Positions 50,957-63,719 of a stretch of 64,000 bases of DNA are shown piece after piece; position 1 is the stretch's first letter; the number at the start of each line of letters is the position of its first letter. The position numbers and the translations under genes are program-made. This DNA is from Petrolisthes cinctipes (lineage: Eukaryota; Arthropoda; Malacostraca; Decapoda; Porcellanidae), in the NCBI GenBank assembly GCA_033782935.1, contig JAWQEG010000167.1, forward strand, positions 2,791,501 through 2,855,500. Direction: 5' to 3'. The notes beneath the pieces are model-generated. The model was not told the DNA's origin. It did not search any database and worked only from the letters and a program-made list of their open reading frames with translations.

Positions 50957-52477
50957 TCAAATTCAGACTCAAAACACCCTAATATTCGATATTTTTGGGT
51001 CCCAAAAGCAATGTGAACATGCAAACTCCGTGTTAGAGTATTTTCAAAATACAGGCCTAAAACATGCAGAAAATCGATATTTTAGCAGCCCAAAGTCAAT
51101 ATGTGTATGCATCTTCTGTACCCGTCTATATCCCAAATTCAGGTTCAAAACACTCGAATATTTGATATTTTTGGGTCCCAGAAGCAATCTGTACATGCCT
51201 ACTTCTTGCTAGAATGTTTTCAAGATACAGACCCAAAACATGCTCAAAATCGATATTTTAGGTGCAAAATGTCGTAATGTGCATGCATCTTCTGTTCCCG
51301 TTTATATCTCAAATTCAGGCTCAAAACACCCGAAAATTCGATATTTTTGCGTCCCCGAAGCGATCTGTACATGCCTACTCCGTGTTAGAGTATTTTCAAA
51401 TTATAGGCCCAAAACATGCTCAAAATCGATATTTTAGGTGCCCAAAGTCGATACGTGCATGCATCTTCTGTATCCGTCTATATCCCAAATTCAGGTTCAA
51501 AACACCCGAAAATTCGATAATTTTGGGTCCCAGAAGCGAGATGTACATGCCTACTCCTTGCTAGAATTTTTTCAAAATACAGACCCAAAACATGCTAATA
51601 ATCGATATTTTAGGTGCAAAAAGTCGACATGTGCATGCATCTTCTGTACCCGTTTATATCTCAAATTCAGGCTCAAAACTCCGAAAATTCGATATTTTTG
51701 GGTCCCTTAAGCGATCTGCACATGCCTACTCAGTGCTAGAATGTTTGTAAAATACAGGCTTAAAACATGCTATAAATCGATATTTTAGGTGTGAAAAGTC
51801 GATATGTGCATGCATCTTCTGTACCCGTATATATCTCAAATTCAGGCTCAAAACACCCGAAAATTCGATATTTTTGGGTCCCAGAAGCGATCTGTACATG
51901 CCTACTCAGTGCTAGAATATTTTCAAATTATACGCCCAAAACATACTAAAAATCGATATTTTGGGTGCCAAAGTCGATATGTGCATGTATCTTCTGTACC
52001 CGTTTATATCTCAAATTCAGGCTCAAAACACCCGAAAAGTCGATTTTTTTGGGTCCCAAAAGCAATGTGTACATGCATACTCCGTGTTAGAGTATTTTCA
52101 AAATACAGGCCAAAAAAATGCTGAAAATCTATATTTTAGGTGCCCAAAGTCAATATCTGTATGCATCTTCTATACCCGTCTATATCCCAAATTCTGGTTC
52201 AAAACACCAGAAAATTCGGAATTTCTGGTTCCCAGAAGCGACCTGTACATGCCTACTCCTTCCTAGAATGTTTTCAAGATACAGACCCAAAACATGCTTA
52301 AAATCAATATTTTAGGTGCAAAAAGTCGATATGTGCATGCATCTTCTGTACCCGTTTATATCTCAAATTCAGGCTCAAAACACCCAAAAAATCGATATTT
52401 TTGTGTCCCAGAAGCGATCTGTACATGTCTACACCGTGCTATAGTATTTTCAAAATACAGGCCCAAAACATGCTGAA
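50957..52477 (+). repeat. Duplicated block F, copy 2
   Basis: Partner of 46560-48080, more diverged than the youngest pairs (for example CAAAATGTCGTAATG for CAAAAAGTCGAAATG at 51267). Ends before an m4 monomer. Confidence 0.88.
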
Positions 52478-54624
52478 AATCGATATTTTAGGTGCCCAAA
52501 GTCGATATGTGCATGCATCTTCTGTATCCGTTCATATCTCAAATTCAGGCTCAGAACACCCTAAAATTCGATTTATTTGGGTTCCAGAAGCGATCTGTAC
52601 GTGTCTACTCCGTGTTAGAGTATTTTAAAAATACAGGCCCAAAACATGCTCAAAATCGATATTTTAGGTGCAAAAAGTCGATATGTGCATGCATCCTCTG
52701 TACCCGGTTATATCCCAATTTCTGGCTCAAAACACCCGAAAATTCGATATTTTTGGGTCCCTTAAGCGATCTGTACATGCATACTCAGTGCTAGAATGTT
52801 TTCAAAATATAGGCTCAAAACATGCTAAAAATCGATATTTTAGGGGTGAAAAGTCGATATGTGCATGCATCTTCTGTACCCGTTTATATCTCAAATTCAG
52901 GCTCAAAACACCCAAAATTCGATATTTTTGGGTCCCAAAAGAGATCTGTACGTACACACTCCGTGTTAGAGTGTTTTTAAAATTCAGGCCCAAAACATGC
53001 TGAAAATCGATATTTTATGTGCCCAAAGTCAAAATGTGTATGCATCTTCTGTACACGTGTATATCCCTAATTCAGGTTCAAAATACCAGAAAATTCGATT
53101 TTTTTGGGTCCCAGAAGCGATCTGTACATGCCTACTCCTTGCTAGAATATTTTCAAGATACAGACCCAAAACATGCTCAAAATCGATATTTTAAGTGCAA
53201 AAAGTCGATATGTGCATGCATCTTCTGTACCCGTTTATATCTCAAATTCTGGCTCAAAACTCCGAAAATTAGATATTTTTGGGTCCCTTAAGCAATCTGC
53301 ACATGCTTACTCAGTGCTAGAATGTTTTAAAAATACAGGCTTAAAACATGCTAAAAATCAATTATTTAGGTGTCCAAAGTCGATATGTGCATGCATCTTC
53401 TGAACCCGTTTATATCTCAAATTCAGGCTCAAAACACCCAAAAAATCGATATTTTTGTGTCCCAGAAGCTATTTGTACATGCCTACTCAGTGTTAGAGTA
53501 TTTTCAAAATACAGGCCCAAAACATGCTCAAAATCGATATTTTAGGTGCCCAAAGTCGATATGTGTATGCATCTTCTGTACCCGTTTATATCTCAAATTA
53601 AGACTCAAAACACCCGAGTATTCGATATTTTTGGGTCCCAAAAGCAATGTGTACATGCATACTCCGTGTTAGAGTATTTTCAAAATACAGGCCTGAAACA
53701 TGCTGAAAATCGATATTTTAGCTGCCCAAAGTCAATATGTGTATGCATCTTCTGTACCCGTCTATATCCCAAATTCAGGTTCAAAACACTCGAAAATTCG
53801 ATATTCTTGGGTCCCAGAAGCAATCTGTACATGCCTACTCCGTGTTAGAGAATTTTCAAAATACAGGCCCAAAACATGCTCAAAATCGATATTTTAGGTG
53901 CATAAAGTCGATATGTGCATGCATCTTCTGTATCCGTCTATATTCCAAATTCTGGTTCAAAACCCCCGAAAATTCGATATTTTTGGGTCCCAGAAGCGAT
54001 CTGTACATGCCTACTCCTTGCTAGAATTTTTTCAAAATACAGACCCAAAACATTCTAAAAATAGATATTTAAGGTGCAAAAAGCCGATATGTGCATGCAT
54101 CTTCTGTACCCGTTTATATCTCAAATTCAGACTCAAAACTCCGAAAATTCGATATTTTTGGGTCCCTTAAGAGATCTGCACATGCCTACTCAGTGCTAGA
54201 ATGTTTTTAAAATACAGGCTTAAAACATGCTATAAATCGATATTTTTGGTGTGAAAAGTCGATATGTGCATGCATCTTCTGTACCCGTTTAAATCTCAAA
54301 TTCATGCTCAAAACACCCAAAAAATCGATATTTTTGTGTCCCAAAAGCCATCTGTACATGTCTACACTGTGTTATAGTATTTTTAAAATACAGGCCCAAA
54401 ACATGCTCAAAATCGATATTTTAGGTGACCAAAGTCGATATGTGCATGCATCTTCTGTACCCGTTTATATCCCAAATTCAGGCTCAAAACACCCGAAAAT
54501 TCGATATTTTTGGGTCCCAGAAGCGATCTGTACATGCCTACTCCGTGTTAATGTATTTTCAAAATACAGGCCCAAAACATGCTCAAAATCGATATTTTAG
54601 GTGCCCAAAGTCAATATGTGTATG
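52478..54624 (+). repeat. Satellite monomers, less recently duplicated
   Basis: About twelve monomers. 53.94-54.6 kb matches 57.81-58.46 kb at offset 3867 (22 monomers), with shared marks AAAAAGCCGATATG, GATATTTAAGG and CATTCTAAAAAT. 52.99-53.3 kb resembles the CACGTGTATATCCC monomer of 8.5 and 29.1 kb. No full-length high-identity tandem starts here. Confidence 0.85.
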
Positions 54625-55240
54625 CATCTTCTGTACCCGTCTATATCCCAAATTCAGGTTCAAAACACCAGAAAATTCGGTATTTTTGGGTCCCAGAAGT
54701 GACCTGTACATGCCTACTCCTTGCTAGAATGTTTTCAAGATACAGACCTAAAACATGCTTAAAATCGATATTTTAGGTGCAAAAAGTCGATATGTGCATG
54801 CATCCTCTGTACCCTGTTATATCCCAAATTCTGGCTCAAAACCCCCGAAAATTCGATATTTTTGGGTCCCAGAAGCGATCTGTACATGCCTACTCAGTGC
54901 TAGAATATTTTCAAATTATACGCCCAAAACATACTAAAAATCGATATTTTGGGTGCCAAAGTCGATATGTGCATGCATCTTCTGTACCCGTTTATATCTC
55001 AAATTCAGGCTCAAAACACCCAAAAAATCGATATTTTTGTGTCCCAGAAGCGATCTGTACATGTCTACACCGTTCTATAGTATTTTCAAAATACAGGCCG
55101 AAAACATGCTCAAAATCTATATTTTAGGTGCCCAAAGTCGATATGTGCATGCATCTTCTGTATCCGTCTATATCCCAAATTCAGGTTCAAAACACCCGAA
55201 AATTCGATAATTTTGGGTCCCATAAGCGATCTGTACATGC
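54625..55240 (+). repeat. 1934-bp-offset pair, copy 1
   Basis: m1, m2, m3 and an m8 monomer matching 56559-57174 at offset 1934, the length of one complete 11-monomer set. Shared marks are ATCCTCTGTACCCTG and AAAACCCCCGAAAAT.CG. Confidence 0.82.
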
Positions 55241-56558
55241 CTACTCCTTGCTAGAATATTTTCAAGATACAGACCCAAAACATGCTCAAAATCGATATTT
55301 TAAGTGCAAAAAGTCGATATGTGCATGCATCTTCTGTACCCGGTTATATCTCAAATTCAGGCTCAAAACTCCGAAAATTCGATATTTTTGTGTCCCAGAA
55401 GCAATCTGTACATGCCTACACAGTGTTAGAGTATTTTCAAAATACAGGCCCAAAACATGCTCAAAATCGATATTTTAGGTGCAAAAGTCGATATGTGCAT
55501 GCATCTTCTGTACCCGTTTATATCTCAAATTCAGACTCAAAACACCCGAATATTCGATATTTTTGGGTCCCAAAAGCAATGTGTACATGCATACTCCGTG
55601 TTAGAGTATTTTCAAAATACTGGCCTAAAACATGCTGAAAATCGATATTTTAGCTGCCCAAAGTCAATATGTGTATGCATCTTCTGTACCCGTCTATATC
55701 CCAAATTCAGGTTCAAAACACTCGAAAATTCGATATTTTTTGGTCCCAGAAGCAATCTGTACATGCCTACTTCTTGCTGGAATGTTTTCAAGATACAGAC
55801 CCAAAACATGCTCAAAATCGATATTTTAGGTGCAAAAAGTCGATATGTGCATGCATCCTATGTACCCGGTTATATCCCAATTTCTGGCTCAGAACACTCA
55901 AAAATTCGATATTTTTGGGTCCCAGAAGCGATTTGTACATGCCTACTCAGTGCTAGAATATTTTAAAATTATACGCCCAAAACATACTAAAAATCGATAT
56001 TTTAGGTGCCCAAAGTCGATATGTGTATGCATCTTCTGTATCCGTTTATATCTCAAATTTAGGCTCAAAACACCCAAAAAATTGATATTTTTGGGTCCCA
56101 GAAGCGATCTGTACATGTCTACACCGTGTTTGAGTATTTTCAAAATACACGCCCAAAACATGCTCAAAATCGATATTTTAGGTGCCCGAAGTAGATATGT
56201 GCATGCATCTTCTGTACCTGTTCATATCTCAAATTCAGGCTCAGAAAAACCGAAAATTCGATTTATTAGGGTCCCAGAAGCAATCTGTACATGCCTACTT
56301 CTTTCTAGAAAGTTTTCATGATACAGACCCAAAACATGCTCAAAATCGATATTTTAGGTGCAAAAAGTCGATATGTGAATGCATCTTCTGTACCCGTTTA
56401 TATCTCAAATTCAGGCTCAAAACACCCAAAATATCGATATTTTTGTGTCCCAGAAGCGATCTGTACATGTCTACACTGCGTTATAGTATTTTCAAAATAC
56501 AGGCCCAAAACATGCTGAAAATCGATATTTTAGGTGCCCAAAGTCAATATGTGCATGC
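55241..56558 (+). repeat. Satellite monomers between the 1934-bp-offset copies
   Basis: Seven to eight monomers. The order read is m9, m10-like, m5, m6, m2, m3-like, m4 with an m6 rear, and an m3-like copy. 56.10-56.34 kb shares TTCGATTTATTAGGG and CTTTCTAGAAAGTTTTCATG with 1.9-2.3 kb and 31.3 kb. Confidence 0.8.
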
Positions 56559-57180
56559 ATCTTCTGTACCCGTCTATATCCCAAATTCAGGTTCAAAACA
56601 CCAGAAAATTCGGTATTTTTGGGTCCCAGAAGCGACCTGTACATGCCTACTCCTTGCTAGAATGTTTTCAAGATACAGACCCAAAACATGCCTAAAATCG
56701 ATATATTTATGTGCAAAAAGTCGATATGTGCATGCATCCTCTGTACCCTGTTATATCCCAAATTCTGGCTCAAAACCCCCGAAAATACGATATTTTTGGG
56801 TCCCAGAAGCGATCTGTACATGCCTACTCAGTGCTAGAATATTTTCAAACTATACGCCCAAAACATACTAAAAATCGCTATTTTGGGTGCCCAAAGTCGA
56901 TATGTGAATGCATCTTCTGTACCCGTTTATATCTCAAATTCAGGCTCAAAACACCCAAAAAATCGATATTTTGTGTCCCAGAAGCGATCTGTACATGTCT
57001 ACACCGTGCTATAGTATTTTCAAAATACAGGCCCAAAACATGCTCAAAATCAATATTTTAGGTGCCCAACGTCGATATGTGCATGAATCTTCTGTATCCG
57101 TCTATATCCCAAATTCAGGTTCAAAACACCCGAAAATTCGATAATTTTGGGTCCCAGAAGCGATCTGTACATGCCTACTC
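56559..57180 (+). repeat. 1934-bp-offset pair, copy 2
   Basis: Partner of 54625-55240. It has private changes: CGATATATTTATGTGC near 56700, CAAACTATACGCCC at 56846, and a lost T in the TTTTT run near 56970. Confidence 0.82.
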
Positions 57181-58093
57181 CTTGCTAGAATATGTTCAAA
57201 ATACAGACCAAAAACATGCTCAAAATCGATATTTTAAGTGCAAAAAGTCGATATGTGCATGCATCTTCTGTACCCGATTATATCTCAAATTCAGGCTCAA
57301 AACTCCGAATATTCGATATTTTTGGGTCCCAAAAGCAATGTGTACATGCATACTCCGTGTTAGAGTATTTTCAAAATACAGGCCCAAAACATGCTGAAAA
57401 TCGATAATTTAGCTGCCCAAAGTTAATATGTGTATGCATCTTCTGTACCCGTCTATTTCGCAAATTCAGGTTCAAAACACTCGAAAATTCGATATTTTTG
57501 GGTCCCAGAAGCAATCTGTACATGCCTACTTCTTGCTAGAATGTTTTCAAGATACAGACCCAAAACATGCTCAAAATCGATATTTTAGGTGCAAAAAGTC
57601 GAAATGTGCATGCATCTTCTGTACCCGTTTATATCTCAAATTCAGGCTCAAAACACCCGAAAATTCGATATTTTTGGGTCCCAGAAGCGATCTGTACATG
57701 CCTACTCCGTGTTAGAGTATTTTCAAAATACAGGCCCAAAACATGCTCAAAATCGATATTTTAGGTGCCCAAAGTCGATATGTGCATGCATCTTCGGTAT
57801 CCGTCTATATCCCAAATTCAGGTTCAAAACCCCCGAAAATTCGATATTTTTGGGTCCCAGAAGCGATCTGTACATGCCTACTCCTTGCTAGAGTTTTTTC
57901 AAAATACAGACCCAAAACATTCTAAAAATCGATATTTAAGGTGCAAAAAGCCGATATGTGCATGCATCTTCTGTACCCGTTTATATCTCAAATTCAGACT
58001 CAAAACTCCGAAAATTCGATATTTTTGGGTCCCTTAAGCGATCTGCACATGCCTACTCAGTGCTAGAATGTTTTTAAAATACAGGCTTAAAAC
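57181..58093 (+). repeat. Satellite monomers m9, m5-m9
   Basis: About five monomers leading into the 2813-bp tandem. 57.81-58.09 kb matches 53.94-54.23 kb at offset 3867. A private change GTCTATTTCGCAAATTC lies near 57450. Confidence 0.82.
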
Positions 58094-60906
58094 ATGCTAT
58101 AAATCGATATTTTAGGTGTGAAAAGTCGATATGTGCATGCATCTTCTGTACCCGTTTAAATCTCAAATTCAGGCTCAAAACACCCTAAAAATCGATATTT
58201 TTGTGTCCCAAAAGCCATCTGTACATGTCTACACTGTGTTATAGTATTTTTAAAATACAGGCCCAAAACATGCTCAAAATCGATATTTTAGGTGTCCAAA
58301 GTCGATATGTGCATGCATCTTCTGTACCCGTTTATATCTCAAATTCAGGCTCAAAACACCCGAAAAGTCGATATTTTTGGGTCCCAGAAGCGATCTGTAC
58401 ATGCCTACTCCGTGTTAATGTATTTTCAAAATACAGGCCCAAAACATGCTGAAAATCTATATTTTAGGTGCCCAAAGTTAATATGTGTATGCATCTTCTG
58501 TACCCGTCTATATCCCAAATTCAGGCTCAAAACACCCGAAAATTCGATAATTGTGGGTCCCAAAAGTGATCTGTACATGCCTACACCGTGCTATAGTATT
58601 TTCAAAATACAGGCCCAAAACATGCTCATAATCGATATTTTAGGTGCCCAAATTCGATATGTGCATGCATCTTCTGTATCCGTCTATATCCCAAATTCAG
58701 GTTCAAAACACCCGAAAATTCGATAATTTTGGGTCCCAGAAGCGATCTGTACATGCCTACTCCTTGCTAGAATATTTTCAAGATACAGACCCAAAACATG
58801 CTCAAAATCGATATTTTAAGTGCAAAAAGTCGATATGTGCATGCATCTTCTGTACCCGTTTATATCTCAAATTCAGGCTCAAAACACCCAAAAAATCGAT
58901 ATTTTTGTGTCCCAGAAGCGATCTGTACATGTCTAAACTGCGTTATAGTATTTTCAAAATACATGCCCAAAACATGCTGAAAATCGGTATTTTAGGTGCC
59001 CAAAGTCAATATGTGCATGCATCTTCTGTACCCGTCTATATCCCAAATTCAGGTTCAAAACACCAGAAAATTCGATATTTTTGGGTCCCAGATGCGACCT
59101 GTACATGCCTACTCCTTGCTAGAATGTTTTCAAGATACAGACTCAAAACATGCTTAAAATCGATATTTTAGGTGCAAAAAGTCGATATGTGCATGCATCC
59201 TCTGTACCCTGTTATATCCCAAATTCAGGTTCAAAACACCCGAAAATTCGATAATTTTGGGTCCCAAAAGCGATCTGTACATGCCTACTCCTTGCTAGAA
59301 TATGTTCAAGATACAGACACAAAACATGCTCAAAATCGATATTTTAAGTGCAAAAAGTCGATATGTGCATGCATCTTCTGTACCCGTTTATATCTCAAAT
59401 TCAGGCTAAAAACTCCGAAAATTCGATATTTTTGGGTCCCTTGAGCAATCTGCACATGCCTACTCAGTGCTAGAATGTTTTTAAAATACAGGCTTAACAC
59501 ATGCTATAAAACGATATTTTAGGTGTCCAAAGTCGATATGTGCATGTATCTTCTGAACCCGTTTATATCTCAAATTCGGGCTCAAAACACCCAAAAAATC
59601 GATATTTTTGTGTCCCAGAATCGATCTGTACATGCCTACACAGTGTTAGAGTATTTTCAAAATACAGGCCTAAAACATGCTGAAAATCGATATTTTAGCT
59701 GCCCAAAGTCAATATGTGTATGCATCTTCTGTACCCGTCTATATCCCAAATTCAGGTTCAAAACACTCGAAAATTCGATATTTTTGGGTCCCAGAAGCAA
59801 TCTGTACATGCCTACTTCTTGCTAGAATGTTTTCAAGATACAGACCCAAAACATGCTCAAAATCGATATTTTAAGGGCAAAAAGTCGATATGTGCATGCA
59901 TCTTCTGTACCCGATTATATCTCAAATTCAGGCTCAAAATTCCGAAAATTCGATATTTTTGGGTTCCTTAAGCAATCTGCACATGCCTACTCAGTGCTAG
60001 AATGTTTTTAAAATACAGGCTTAACACATGCTATAAATCGATATTTTAGGTGTCCAAAGTCGATATGTGTATGTATCTTCTGAACCCGTTTATATCTCAA
60101 ATTCAGGCTCAAAACACCCAAAAAATCGATATTTTTGTGTCCCAGAAGCGATCTGTACATGCCTACACAGTGTTAGAGTATTTTCAAAATACAGGCCCAA
60201 AACATGCTCAAAATCGATATTTTAGGTGCCCAAAGTCGATATGTGCATGCATCTTCTGTACCCGTTTATATCTCAAATTCAGACTCAAAACTCCGAAAAT
60301 TCGATATTTTTGGGTCCCTTAAGCGATCTGCACATGCCTACTCAGTGCTAGAATGTTTTTAAAATACAGGCTTAAAACATGCTATAAATCTATATTTTAG
60401 GTGTGAAAAGTCGATATGTGCATGCATCTTCTGTACCCGTTTAAATCTCAAATTCAGGCTCAAAACACCCGAAAAATCGATATTTTTGTGTCCCAAAAGC
60501 CATCTGTACATGTCTACACTGTGTTATAGTATTTTTAAAATACAGGCCCAAAACATGCTCAAAATCGATATTTTAGGTTTCCAAAGTCGATATGTGCATG
60601 CATCTTCTGTACCCGTTTATATCTCAAATTCAGGTTGAAAACATTCGAAAAGTCGATATTTTTGGGTCCCAGAAGCGATCTGTACAAGCCTACTCCGTGT
60701 TAATGTATTTTCAAAATACAGGCCCAAAACATGCTGAAAATCTATATTTTAGGTGCCCAATGTCAATATGTGTATGCATCTTCTGTACCCGTCTATATCC
60801 CAAATTCAGGTTCAAAACACCAGAAAATCCGGTATTTTTGGGTCCCAGAAGCGACCTGTACATGCCTACTCTTTGCTAGAATGTTTTCAAGATACAGACC
60901 CAAAAC
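58094..60906 (+). repeat. 2813-bp tandem, unit 1
   Basis: Sixteen monomers repeated at once downstream. I noted only about six differences from unit 2: 58186, 58525, 58533, 60235, 60634 and 60759-60761. Identity is therefore about 99.8%, among the youngest events in the window. Confidence 0.95.
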
Positions 60907-63719
60907 ATGCTATAAATCGATATTTTAGGTGTGAAAAGTCGATATGTGCATGCATCTTCTGTACCCGTTTAAATCTCAAATTCAGGCTCAAAACACCCAA
61001 AAAATCGATATTTTTGTGTCCCAAAAGCCATCTGTACATGTCTACACTGTGTTATAGTATTTTTAAAATACAGGCCCAAAACATGCTCAAAATCGATATT
61101 TTAGGTGTCCAAAGTCGATATGTGCATGCATCTTCTGTACCCGTTTATATCTCAAATTCAGGCTCAAAACACCCGAAAAGTCGATATTTTTGGGTCCCAG
61201 AAGCGATCTGTACATGCCTACTCCGTGTTAATGTATTTTCAAAATACAGGCCCAAAACATGCTGAAAATCTATATTTTAGGTGCCCAAAGTTAATATGTG
61301 TATGCATCTTCTGTACCCGTCTATATCCCAAATTCAGGTTCAAAACCCCCGAAAATTCGATAATTGTGGGTCCCAAAAGTGATCTGTACATGCCTACACC
61401 GTGCTATAGTATTTTCAAAATACAGGCCCAAAACATGCTCATAATCGATATTTTAGGTGCCCAAATTCGATATGTGCATGCATCTTCTGTATCCGTCTAT
61501 ATCCCAAATTCAGGTTCAAAACACCCGAAAATTCGATAATTTTGGGTCCCAGAAGCGATCTGTACATGCCTACTCCTTGCTAGAATATTTTCAAGATACA
61601 GACCCAAAACATGCTCAAAATCGATATTTTAAGTGCAAAAAGTCGATATGTGCATGCATCTTCTGTACCCGTTTATATCTCAAATTCAGGCTCAAAACAC
61701 CCAAAAAATCGATATTTTTGTGTCCCAGAAGCGATCTGTACATGTCTAAACTGCGTTATAGTATTTTCAAAATACATGCCCAAAACATGCTGAAAATCGG
61801 TATTTTAGGTGCCCAAAGTCAATATGTGCATGCATCTTCTGTACCCGTCTATATCCCAAATTCAGGTTCAAAACACCAGAAAATTCGATATTTTTGGGTC
61901 CCAGATGCGACCTGTACATGCCTACTCCTTGCTAGAATGTTTTCAAGATACAGACTCAAAACATGCTTAAAATCGATATTTTAGGTGCAAAAAGTCGATA
62001 TGTGCATGCATCCTCTGTACCCTGTTATATCCCAAATTCAGGTTCAAAACACCCGAAAATTCGATAATTTTGGGTCCCAAAAGCGATCTGTACATGCCTA
62101 CTCCTTGCTAGAATATGTTCAAGATACAGACACAAAACATGCTCAAAATCGATATTTTAAGTGCAAAAAGTCGATATGTGCATGCATCTTCTGTACCCGT
62201 TTATATCTCAAATTCAGGCTAAAAACTCCGAAAATTCGATATTTTTGGGTCCCTTGAGCAATCTGCACATGCCTACTCAGTGCTAGAATGTTTTTAAAAT
62301 ACAGGCTTAACACATGCTATAAAACGATATTTTAGGTGTCCAAAGTCGATATGTGCATGTATCTTCTGAACCCGTTTATATCTCAAATTCGGGCTCAAAA
62401 CACCCAAAAAATCGATATTTTTGTGTCCCAGAATCGATCTGTACATGCCTACACAGTGTTAGAGTATTTTCAAAATACAGGCCTAAAACATGCTGAAAAT
62501 CGATATTTTAGCTGCCCAAAGTCAATATGTGTATGCATCTTCTGTACCCGTCTATATCCCAAATTCAGGTTCAAAACACTCGAAAATTCGATATTTTTGG
62601 GTCCCAGAAGCAATCTGTACATGCCTACTTCTTGCTAGAATGTTTTCAAGATACAGACCCAAAACATGCTCAAAATCGATATTTTAAGGGCAAAAAGTCG
62701 ATATGTGCATGCATCTTCTGTACCCGATTATATCTCAAATTCAGGCTCAAAATTCCGAAAATTCGATATTTTTGGGTTCCTTAAGCAATCTGCACATGCC
62801 TACTCAGTGCTAGAATGTTTTTAAAATACAGGCTTAACACATGCTATAAATCGATATTTTAGGTGTCCAAAGTCGATATGTGTATGTATCTTCTGAACCC
62901 GTTTATATCTCAAATTCAGGCTCAAAACACCCAAAAAATCGATATTTTTGTGTCCCAGAAGCGATCTGTACATGCCTACACAGTGTTAGAGTATTTTCAA
63001 AATACAGGCCCAAAACATGCTCAAAATCGATATTTTAGGTGCCCAAATTCGATATGTGCATGCATCTTCTGTACCCGTTTATATCTCAAATTCAGACTCA
63101 AAACTCCGAAAATTCGATATTTTTGGGTCCCTTAAGCGATCTGCACATGCCTACTCAGTGCTAGAATGTTTTTAAAATACAGGCTTAAAACATGCTATAA
63201 ATCTATATTTTAGGTGTGAAAAGTCGATATGTGCATGCATCTTCTGTACCCGTTTAAATCTCAAATTCAGGCTCAAAACACCCGAAAAATCGATATTTTT
63301 GTGTCCCAAAAGCCATCTGTACATGTCTACACTGTGTTATAGTATTTTTAAAATACAGGCCCAAAACATGCTCAAAATCGATATTTTAGGTTTCCAAAGT
63401 CGATATGTGCATGCATCTTCTGTACCCGTTTATATCTCAAATTCAGGCTGAAAACATTCGAAAAGTCGATATTTTTGGGTCCCAGAAGCGATCTGTACAA
63501 GCCTACTCCGTGTTAATGTATTTTCAAAATACAGGCCCAAAACATGCTGAAAATCTATATTTTAGGTGCCCAAAGTCAATATGTGTATGCATCTTCTGTA
63601 CCCGTCTATATCCCAAATTCAGGTTCAAAACACCAGAAAATCCGGTATTTTTGGGTCCCAGAAGCGACCTGTACATGCCTACTCTTTGCTAGAATGTTTT
63701 CAAGATACAGACCCAAAAC
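60907..63719 (+). repeat. 2813-bp tandem, unit 2
   Basis: Near-identical second unit. It begins with ATGCTATAAATCG (60907), the same motif as unit 1 (58094), and ends where ATGCTTAAAATCG (63720) replaces it. The breakpoint is therefore in the same place within the monomer in both units. Confidence 0.95.
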
